Assembly: GCF_026262505.1 (NCBI RefSeq) | Contig: NC_067203.1 | Location: 18,085,411-18,149,410 of the forward strand | Reading direction: 5' to 3' | Source: Trichomonas vaginalis G3 | Taxonomy: Eukaryota > Parabasalia > Trichomonadida > Trichomonadidae | Length of the DNA stretch: 64,000 nucleotides | Part shown: positions 31,877 through 40,237 of the stretch, piece after piece | How positions within the stretch are numbered: the first letter of the stretch is position 1 | Layout: every line of letters begins with the position of its first letter | Notes under the pieces: generated by a model | Database searches by the model: none | Told to the model about the DNA's origin: nothing | The model's input: only the letters and a program-made list of their open reading frames with translations | Made by a program: the position numbers and the translations under genes

Positions 31877-32072
31877 TTAAAACAAATTTGAGGCTGCAAA
31901 AGACATATACATTGAAGATGCGACTAAAATCTTTCTTGGCTTACGATTATTTTCTGGAACTGTATCCCTAATCACTCTAAATGTTACAATTGCAGAGCCA
32001 TCCCCGTTATTGTTAGTAAACCTTCCATCTATTGCTTCTGGTTTTTTATGATAATATTGATATGCTTCAGTC
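31877..32072 (-). pseudogene. Glycine-rich protein, C-terminal fragment (third copy)
   Basis: The last ~65 codons only: AIDGRFTNN, GDGSA, DTVPENNRKPRKILVASSMY and a stop at 31877. Upstream of the frame the homology ends abruptly at about 32072 and nothing of the glycine-rich body is present. A 5'-truncated paralogue of the two complete genes, in the same orientation. Confidence 0.8.
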
Positions 32073-32847
32073 CATAGTATGTGATGGTTTCAAACTAATG
32101 ATATAAATCAGTTCTGTATCAACAGCTCGAGATAAAGTAGAGGAAAAATCATTCAAATGCTACTTTTTTGGCCAGAAAGGATTCATTAAGCCATTTGCTC
32201 AGCTTATTTTATATGTATACTCATTAAAAATATTAAATATATAACACATTTGCCGGATTTTGGTCGAAATTCTAAAACAATTTTATAAAACTCTTATTTG
32301 CATGATTTTACTCACAACTATATATTTATTTCAGCTTTTATATCTAAATTCACATTTGCTATCATTTAATATCAAATTATCGAATAATTCTTATCCTACT
32401 CTTACGATTATTTCTACTCTGGCTATAACCAAAATCATACACTAAGTTAATAAATCCATTTATTTACAAAATGGATAAAACTAATCATATGATTTCATAT
32501 TCAAATAAGAAAATTGATTCCAAATGATACAAGAACCTTTCTGTTATAACACTCACCATGTCAAACAAGCAAGTGAAAGCCAAATCATTAAAAATTTGGC
32601 AAAAAGGTTCCCCATATCATAAGAAATCAAATTCTAAAATTTGAATTATAATGTTCAATGTTAATACACTCACAAACACAAACGAAATCATTGAACATTA
32701 TTAATTTTTTTCTCCGGATTCCTATTTTTGAAAAATTTCATTAAAAGAAATTAAACCCAGGAAAATCATCGAAACTAGATCTCTCTGGTAAATTCAAAAC
32801 TCTCAAAGTCCACTGAAACTTTTCTCAAACTCAAAATATCTCTCAAA
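32073..32847. other. Intergenic stretch with one 13-bp-stem hairpin
   Basis: No gene. ATAATGTTCAATG (32648-32660) pairs perfectly with its complement at 32689-32701 across a 28-base loop. Confidence 0.5.
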
Positions 32848-32849
32848 AA

Positions 32850-33295
32850 AAATGTGGACTGAGGAAAACCGAAGGCGAACTCGCTATACACGCCTTGCAA
32901 GGGCGATCTCAGACGGGCCAACTAAATAAAAAAAGGCCCCGAGCGAGACACTAATATTATTTTTGTAATTTTCTTTTGTAAGATTGAGCGAAAAAACTCG
33001 GTGATGCAGGGCCGAGTCGCACGAATCTTGTTCTGTAAGTTTTTTGCTAAAGACGAAGCACCTGAATACCCCCAACGCAAAGTACTCTTTAGCCGAGAGT
33101 ACTGATCCGGTCGCCCGGCATCTGTTGCGCGCCAAAAGAACCGCTAGATGCAGTTCGCAAGCCTATCTGTAAAAATACACATAATGATGCACCACAGCAA
33201 TCTTTGTATGCTGTCGGATAGGATAATTAAAACTAAGATGGCATGTATCGTTGCCGATAGGGGAGTAGACTGATGCCGCGTCGAAAGCGGTTAAA
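32850..33295. ncRNA. GC-rich island, candidate structured RNA (strand unknown)
   Basis: Much more GC-rich than its surroundings, without a convincing frame. It is full of short stems: ACTCGG..CCGAGT (about 32995), AGTACTCT..AGAGTACT (about 33083, 8 bp perfect), GATCCGG..CCGGCATC (about 33104), ACAGCA..TGCTGT (about 33195) and CCGC..GCGG (about 33276). On the minus strand a TTTTTTT run follows a GC stem near 32930, which would suit a Pol III end. I compared it by eye with RNase P/MRP and SRP RNA and found no convincing match. Confidence 0.35.
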
Positions 33296-33309
33296 AAAAG
33301 AAATTTTCA

Positions 33310-34053
33310 CTAACAAATAAAATCATCAACAAGGGCGGATTCGTAATAAGGATCATAATCAAGGGAAAACTGATCTGTCTGGACGCAATCGTAGGTGGGT
33401 TCCGATGGGCATGAATCTTCGAAGTGGAAGAATTCCTCGGCTTCGGGATCTGGGAAGGAATTCTCGATAACAATCGAATCTGTAGCCTGGACTGGAGTTT
33501 GGGTGGGAACAACGGACTCATGGATCTCTAGGGTCTTCTTCTCCGCGGCTCTTGTGACCATTTCTGTCTTTCTTTGGTGGAAATGATCGAGGATCTCAAC
33601 AAATCGAGCGGAAATAGGGGTGTTCGGGAAATCTGGAGCGGTAAGGGACTTGTTCTTGATGCATTCAAGGGCTGCCTTTGAGTGGATACGGAGAAATGAG
33701 ACACATTCTTTGGATGAAACGAAATTTCCGTATTGGGACCAATTCTTGTACAGGAACATAACGAATTTACGATGAGAGAGGATGGATTCGAGGGCTTCGA
33801 AGTTCGCGCAGTACCAAAAGATCACTGGACGCTTGTTGAAGCTTTCTCTGAAGAAATACCAGTTCCTAGAGAGGAATTCGAGCGAGCCCTCTCTTGTTCT
33901 CCAATCTTTTCTGATTGTATGTGACTTTAATTCGGCTGCGATTATCTTGACAAGAATAACAAGGAAATCGCGTCTGAGATTACGTGAAAAGATCTGGAGT
34001 GTTTGTTTAACAGCTTCAATGGAGTTATCGGAGGCAATTAATTGGCAGCTCAT
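33310..34053 (-). CDS. Unknown host protein with acidic tail
   Basis: 247 codons from ATG 34053 (MSCQLIASDN); the longer frame upstream has no ATG. Residues 1-155 are a helical, Arg/Phe/Trp-rich globular-looking domain (KDWRTREGSLEFLSRNWYFF, SILSHRKFVMFLYKNW). Residues 170-247 are acidic and probably disordered (PDPEAEEFFHFEDSCPS...). It could be a DNA-binding domain plus activation-type tail, but no family is recognised. More GC-rich than its neighbours and adjacent to the GC-rich island, which may be transcribed in the same direction just downstream. Confidence 0.55.
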   Translation of the reverse strand: MSCQLIASDNSIEAVKQTLQIFSRNLRRDFLVILVKIIAAELKSHTIRKDWRTREGSLEFLSRNWYFFRESFNKRPVIFWYCANFEALESILSHRKFVMFLYKNWSQYGNFVSSKECVSFLRIHSKAALECIKNKSLTAPDFPNTPISARFVEILDHFHQRKTEMVTRAAEKKTLEIHESVVPTQTPVQATDSIVIENSFPDPEAEEFFHFEDSCPSEPTYDCVQTDQFSLDYDPYYESALVDDFIC

Positions 34054-34239
34054 CGTAGAAAATGGTTTCAATAAAAATGGTCCAACAAAAAGGGGTAATT
34101 TGAAAAGGGTAAAAAAATTTAAAAATTGAGAGAAAATTTTGTCCAATAAAAATTTTGATAATATCAAATTGGATTTATAAAACTGTGTTTATGTGTGTTC
34201 CAAAAACACAAAAATTTCAATAATTGTTAAGAAATTACT

Positions 34240-34497
34240 TTGAAAACTTTAGGCATTCATAACCAGACGGAATTCCAAGTCGCTGACATTACAGCATGCG
34301 ATGAGGGAATTCTTGAACTTAGTATATCGTTTAAAGATATACCACTCATTTGTGCACAACGAAATGGTCATCTTAAAGTTGTTGAATATTTTATCTCTGT
34401 TGGAGCTGATAAAGAAGCAAAGAGTAGATTTGGATGGACTCCACTATTTTATCCAAATTGGCATCGTAAATTGACAAATTCGCATTGTAGTCTTTAA
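34240..34497 (+). pseudogene. Ankyrin-repeat gene fragment
   Basis: Residues of about one and a half ankyrin repeats of the Trichomonas type are readable: PLICAQRNGHLKVVEYFISVGADKEAKS and GWTPLFYP. The frame then ends. No N-terminal domain and too few repeats for a working protein. Decayed fragment. Confidence 0.7.
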
Positions 34498-34613
34498 CCG
34501 CCAGACGATGTTTTAATATCCCATTTTTGCTAGCAAATGGAACTTTTAATACTTTGCTGAATCTTCTTTTTGCCAGTCAAATGACATTACCGATTTTTTT
34601 TTCATAAAATATT

Positions 34614-35150
34614 ATGATACTGCCTATTCTCTGTCTCTTTCATGCCATTAGATATGAACAAAAGACTTTAAAGAAGCCAAAGGTAGTAGAACGCGTATCA
34701 AACGAAGAGCTCGATATTAAGGTTGCTCTTATTAATATCAATCATGGAATACTTGAAAGAGATTATGGAACATCTGATCTTAATTCTCTTATTGATCAGA
34801 TATGTAATGAATTCCATCTTGAATGGAGTCTCGTTTCAAATTATTTCAGCCGAGTTAAATATGCAAGTTTATCTAAGACTATTATGTTCAGGCTTGACAT
34901 GGACCAAGCAGACGGAGACAACAGAGCTGGGTACCTTGCTGGAACCGTTTTCAAAGTTACAAAAATGAACGGTTGGTACACTGTTAATGTTCGTCAGGCA
35001 AGTGTAAAAGGAACTATACGTAGATGAATTGGCCTTTTCATGTTTTTCGCCAAACGATTTAGGCCAATTACAGGCGATCAAATAAATAAGGCCTACAATC
35101 TATTATATGCACAAATTGAAGGCCGTCTTAACGCTTATAAAGCAATGTAA
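34614..35150 (+). pseudogene. Unknown host gene with one in-frame TGA
   Basis: An open frame from ATG 34614 reaches TGA 35025-35027; the same frame then continues sensibly (IGLFMFFAKRFRPITGDQIN ... AYKAM) to TAA 35148-35150. The whole is about 178 residues, mixed alpha/beta by look, with a basic C-terminal third (KGTIRR ... RFRP). No domain I recognise. TGA is a true stop in trichomonads as far as known, so this is probably a recent pseudogene or a sequence error. A hairpin (AAATGGTGAAATATTTACACCATTT) follows the final stop. Confidence 0.5.
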
Positions 35151-35755
35151 ATTAGATATATTTAATGGTGAAATATTTACACCATTTAATTTTGAAATAA
35201 AGATTTCCTGAAATCTTTGTTTGGGAGAGTAAATTATTTAACTATCATAATTGATCAACATTTCCACTAATATTCTGCAGTACTGAAATCAGTATACTTT
35301 TTGCCTGTCAAATGACACTTCTCATTTTTTTTTATGTTTCCCATTGTCTTTTTGTTTCATTCCCTTAGTTATGAATATAAGAATATAAAGAAATCAAAGT
35401 CTGCAGAACAGGTGCCAAACTCAAATAATCCGATGTTCTTTAAATATAAATCTTTATATAGATTTGAATGAAATTGATCAAATTATTAATAATTTAATGA
35501 AATTTTGGTATTTATAATAAAATATCAGCTTGAATATTTAAAAATATTTGCATTCAAATACAAACAATAAAGATTTATAATATTTTTAAGATACATAAGA
35601 TTATCTTTATTTATTCGTATTCGTATACACAAATAAAAGCACCTAATACATTTCCATGATATAATGCTGCAAATATATGTTATTTAAATCAGTTTGCATG
35701 AACTGTAGAGATAAAGCAGTTTAAAACTTGTAAAATGCAAAATTAATATGATAAT
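35151..35755. other. AT-rich intergenic stretch
   Basis: Only a short hairpin AAAGATTTCCTGAAATCTTT near 35202 and simple AT-rich sequence; no gene. Confidence 0.45.
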
Positions 35756-36220
35756 TTCTCTACACCAAAAGTGGAACCATTAACACCTAACTCATGAAAA
35801 GCCAATGTAAAAAGAAAAAGTTTTATTATTGGATTTGATCCACAGCGAAGTAAATTTTCTGCACCTGTAACAGGTGAAAAAGCATTTCTGATATCCACAT
35901 GATCTTCAATCAAAATTCTAAAGGAATCTACACAGTTCTTTTCTGCTGCATAGCTAAAAGGCGTTTTATTAATGTAATCAAATTAGTTATCATCAGCACC
36001 ATACTTAATAAAAATTTAAGCAATTTCGTATTAATCAAAGTGTTTTCTGCAACATGAATGGGAGTGAAATCATAATTAAATTCTTTTACATTTCTATGAA
36101 GAATTCAACAACTTCTAATTAAATGAAATATGCTTTCATAAGCACAATATCATAAATTCAATTTCTTCAATAAACTTTGATAATGACTCCAGTTCTTTTA
36201 TTTGAATGCGGTACCTTAAG
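35756..36220 (-). pseudogene. Ankyrin-repeat gene relic
   Basis: On the minus strand NKTPFSYAAEKNCVDSFRIL and IEDHVDIRNAFSPVTGAENL read as ankyrin-type sequence, with further weak repeats upstream (35980-36220) in shifting frames. Clearly decayed, with several frameshifts and stops. Confidence 0.55.
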
Positions 36221-37052
36221 GTTAAACTGTCCTTAATTCGGCATTAAAAATAATTCATAACAAGCAACCAATTTCCGTATTTAGTATTATCTGTGCAGTA
36301 ATGTAATAGTTATAAATGTTAAAATTTCAGAGTTTCATTCTTGAGTCGATACGAAAAGCAGACTTTTTTTTCGTACCCCCTCTCAATTTTTTTTCCAGTT
36401 TTCGTACTTTTTTACAGAGCATAGTATTTGATGTCCAATGTTTGCCTATGATCAGAACTTGTCTTTCCCCTGTTCATATTTCAATTTCTGGTCTAGACAT
36501 ATATCACATCAAATATCATATTTGATTATTTACAATTGTTTAAAAGATTTTACTAGCCCAAGCATAATGTTTTGTGCAAAGTACAATTTCAATGTGTTAA
36601 TCTATAAAACTTGATTTTTATTGCATATGCAATTAGGCATCTTTTTTAAAATAGAGTTTTGAAGATAAGCATATATGATAATGATATGTACTTGTTATTG
36701 TAAATGCATTTATTGTTATAAATTTACTCAATTATCATTGATGATGAAATAAATATTTTATTATATAAAAAAGAGTGTTTATTCATTATAAAAGGGTTCC
36801 GTTAAGCAAATATTTTATTTGTAACGGGTAAGCCCTAAATTTGCATGTTTGAATTATTGAGATCAAATATTTGCATGCAATCAATAAATTTGCTGCAAAA
36901 TTATAATCTCAAGCATGTACTATTTTGAAACAATAAAGCATCAGAGAGCCTTTTCACTATGATCTTTCAGAAAATGAAAGAACATAGAAAAACTGCCCTT
37001 TATAGAGATGCCCTGACCTCAACAAGGGTCAGAGCCTGTATCTGTATGTCTT

Positions 37053-38061
37053 TCAGGGCCGAGATAAGAGGATCTCGTCAATGATGTTGGCGATCTCCCT
37101 CAAACTCGGCCCTGAGGATTAGTATTGCAGGCTCTGACACATGTTGAGGTCAGAAATTCGGGTTGCTGTTTCCCAGGGTCGGATTCCTCTCCTGTCGCCC
37201 TAGATCAGGACGGCATTTGGGAAATCCGGCCCTGAGGACTGTAAGCGAGGCCCTGAACCTTTGCTGAGGCCAGAACTTAGGATTTGTTGCTTCTCAGAGC
37301 CGAGTTCCGCTGAGAAGTGTCCGTAATTTGGACAATCTCAGGGAACTCGGCTCTGAGGATTTTAAGCGAAGCCCTGGTCTCTGCTGAGGCCAGGACCTGT
37401 ATTTTGAAGTCCTTCAGGACCGATATGAGAGGAGATCGCCAATAATGTAGACGATCTCCCTCAAAATCGGCCCTGAGGATTGATCTTGCAGGCTCTGGCC
37501 TTTACTGTGGCCAGAGCTTCGTTTGGTAAGTATCCCATGGCCAGATTCCTCACCTGCCGCCCGGGGTCAGAGCGGCATTTGGGAAAGCCGGCCCTGGGGA
37601 CTGTAAGCGAAGCTCTGGCCTTTTCTGAGGCCAGAATCTGTGTATTTCTTTCTTTCAGGGCAGAATTTGAGGGAGATCGTCAACATCATTGACGATCTCC
37701 CTCAAATTCTGCCCTGAGGATTGTATTTGCAGGATCTGGCCTCAGAAAAGGCCAGAGCTTCGTATGGGCGCTCTCTTGGGACTGGATTCCTCTCCGGCCG
37801 CCCCGAATCAGGGCGGTCTTTGAGGGAACCAGCCCCAAGGATTGTTTGCGAAGCTCTGGCATTTCCTGAGACCAGAGCTTGTGAATTTCATTCAGAGCCA
37901 AGTTCCTCTCGGATCGAACCTAATGAGGACGACCGTCGAGGAACTTGGCTCTGAGGAGATCAATTGTGAGCTCTGGCCTCGATGAAGGCCAGAGTTTTCA
38001 AGGGAATGTTTTGATGGGATGAGTCTATTATCAGTAAGCTCGTCCCATCAAAACATTCATT
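37053..38061. repeat. Hairpin array B (GC-rich, ~120-bp units)
   Basis: Nine long hairpins at about 37053, 37171, 37293, 37412, 37532, 37655, 37776, 37890 and 38005, spaced near 120 bases, with short hairpins of the form GCTCTGGCC...GGCCAGAGC between them. The best is 37655-37717: a 29-bp perfect stem with a 5-base loop. Three stem types recur in the order 1,2,3,1,2,1,2,3, with the last hairpin (GTTTTGATGGGATGAG stem) different. Stems stay paired although their sequences differ between units. Confidence 0.9.
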
Positions 38062-38361
38062 TAAAAATTGAATGAATAATTATCGTATGAATTCAAAAAT
38101 TAAAAATTTAAAGATGAATAAAATTATAATACATATGAAAAAGAATTAAATTACATTGAAATTGAATAAAAAAAATTCAAAAAAAATTCAAAAAACTGAA
38201 AATAAAAAGAAAAAATATAAAATTTGATAAGAAAAAACGATTTGAGTTAAAAAACGTTTCTACAAAACATGAATATTTATGATTTAGATTAAATTGTGAA
38301 TAAAATTTACTAGTTTAAAGAAGAATGAGAAAATTAAATTATATTGTAAAGAAGATACTTT

Positions 38362-38534
38362 AGAAAGGAGTTTACGATTGCAATATTATATGGTATAACA
38401 TTGTACTCGTAACCTCCTTTCTATAATCTAATTTCTAATGCAACATTGAGATATGAAAAAAATTAGCTTTCTTCGAAAGGAGTTTATAATTGCAATATAA
38501 TATGACAGTATATTGCAAATGTAAACTCCTTTCG
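38362..38534. repeat. Two single hairpins between arrays B and C
   Basis: 38362-38422 (AGAAAGGAG...CTCCTTTCT, several mismatches inside) and 38474-38534 (CGAAAGGAGTTTATAATTGC arm, nearly perfect 26 bp). The two share the GAAAGGAGTTTA start, so they are diverged copies of each other. Confidence 0.85.
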
Positions 38535-38550
38535 GGAATCAAATGTCTAA

Positions 38551-39272
38551 TGTCACATTGCGGAACAAAAGTGAGAGATTCTCCCGATCTGAGTACGTAC
38601 TTGCAGGATGCCATTGCAAGACCCTGCAAATATGTACTCAGATCGGAAACTTTGTTCCCAATGTCACATTGCGGAACAAAAGTGAGAGATTCTCCCGATC
38701 TGAGTACGTACTTGCAGGATGCCATTGCAAGACCCTGCAAATATGTACTCAGATCGGAAACTTTGTTCCCAATGTCACATTGCGGAACAAAAGTGAGAGA
38801 TTCTCCCGATCTGAGTACGTACTTGCAGGATGCCATTGCAAGACCCTGCAAATATGTACTCAGATCGGAAACTTTGTTCCCAATGTCACATTGCGGAACA
38901 AAAGTGAGAGATTCTCCCGATCTGAGTACGTACTTGCAGGATGCCATTGCAAGACCCTGCAAATATGTACTCAGATCGGAAACTTTGTTCCCAATGTCAC
39001 ATTGCGGAACAAAAGTGAGAGATTCTCCCGATCTGAGTACGTACTTGCAGGATGCCATTGCAAGACCCTGCAAATATGTACTCAGATCGGAAACTTTGTT
39101 CCCAATGTCACATTGCGGAACAAAAGTGAGAGATTCTCCCGATCTGAGTACGTACTTGCAGGATGCCATTGCAAGACCCTGCAAATATGTACTCAGATCG
39201 GAAACTTTGTTCCCAATGTCACATTGCGGAACAAAAGTGAGAGATTCTCCCGATCTGAGTACGTACTTGCAG
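38551..39272. repeat. Hairpin array C (111-bp tandem unit, 6.5 copies)
   Basis: TGTCACATTGCGGAACAAAA begins copies at 38551, 38662, 38773, 38884, 38995, 39106 and 39217 (partial). Copies look identical. Each unit folds on itself: CGATCTGAGTACGTACTTGC pairs with GCAAATATGTACTCAGATCG around a loop containing GATGCCATTGCAAGAC, with one G-T and one C-A pair. 111 is a multiple of three, so long open frames appear on both strands; they are by-products. Confidence 0.95.
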
Positions 39273-39699
39273 AAACATAGAGATATAGTATGCAGCAAAT
39301 GCTTTTATTAACTTATTTACACACATTTACTTATATTCAAACTTCAATCTTGATTATATTTCATATTTCTGAGCAAACATAGAGCTTCCAATCATTATTA
39401 TAAAGACTACCAATTGTAACCATATAAAAACACAATTTTTAAAAGTTATTATTATTCAACTTCCTGTGATACGGTATTTTGATTAGATTTCGTAAATTTT
39501 GGTAAAACAAGCATAGCTCTATCATAAGCAATCTTACAATAGTAAATATATTGCTTCCATGCTAAATTCAATTGAGATTATCTTGACATTAAACTTAGAA
39601 TCCTCTCAAATTCAAGGAGATAATCACAATACAGCTATACTTTAATGCTGCAGTATAGCGAAAGCTCTATGATTATTATAAACTAATGATACCATATGA
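39273..39699. other. AT-rich stretch inside the 3.4-kb segment
   Basis: No gene or repeat beyond simple AT-rich sequence, between array C and the right inverted repeat. Confidence 0.45.
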
Positions 39700-40237
39700 G
39701 TACGAAAACTGGAAAAAAATTGAGAGGGTGTACGAAAAAAAAGTCTGCTTTTCATATAGTTTCTTCATTCTTTCCATCAGAAATTCATTTGTCTTTAAAT
39801 GTAATAATATTACTGTTTTCATTCTCATTCCATACTTCAAAACAATTAACCTCCTTGCATACTACATGAATGTAATTGTGTCGCTTCAATTTCAAGGGTG
39901 ATTGTTTTTTTATCATTGTTAATTTACACAATTCAATGAGTTCTCTCAAACTTTCAGATATGTGTCAAATTCAACCATGATAAAAATGTATTTAATAATA
40001 ACTCCCTAGTAACTGCAAAGTAATGAATTAAATGGTGTACAGTATTCAGATGATAAAACAGTCCTTCTTTCTGTTCTCAAGGGATTTTCTGGTGATTGCA
40101 CTGTTATTGCCGAATGTACAACAATCAAAGGAGGGACAACTCAAGATGCAAGTCCCTTCTTCTTCTGTCGAGGAGCTTTATCCTCAATATCATTTGCTCC
40201 AGGAAGCCAACTATCATCAATATGCGATTGTTGCTTT

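Larger units (their letters stand above)
36353..39753. mobile_element. 3.4-kb segment bounded by 55-bp inverted repeats, carrying hairpin arrays B and C
   Basis: The left arm 36353-36407 and right arm 39700-39753 are inverted repeats matching at nearly every base (GAAAAGCAGAC, TCGTAC, CCCTCTCAATTTTTTTTCC, GTTTTCGTAC in order). TA dinucleotides stand just outside both arms. The interior holds no gene: AT-rich DNA, the GC-rich array B, two single hairpins and the 111-bp array C. It has the look of a non-autonomous DNA element, but of unusual content. Confidence 0.75.

Noticed and set aside
32850-33295. RNase P, RNase MRP or SRP RNA
   Set aside because: Isolated short matches (for example ACAGAA) occur without the conserved neighbouring bases of those RNAs.
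32884-33521. Short frames in and near the GC-rich island
   Set aside because: GC-rich DNA has few stops by chance; the peptides show no sensible composition.
33310-34053. Initiator-binding protein IBP39 homologue
   Set aside because: A helical domain plus acidic tail suggested it, but I cannot match any IBP39 motif from memory, so it stays unnamed.
33733-34129. Plus-strand frames opposite the unknown gene at 33310-34053
   Set aside because: The minus frame is longer, has globular-looking composition and an acidic tail; the plus frames look like antisense shadows.
37480-37954. Frames of 70-77 codons in array B
   Set aside because: By-products of repeated hairpins; they occur on both strands.
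38551-39272. CRISPR-like array
   Set aside because: Units are identical throughout with no variable spacers, and the genome is eukaryotic. Array B has variable stems, but the variable parts are themselves palindromic.
38435-39311. Long frames of 245-287 codons on both strands with a 37-residue repeat
   Set aside because: The 111-bp unit is a multiple of three and stop-free by chance in several frames on both strands; the hairpin structure explains the sequence better.
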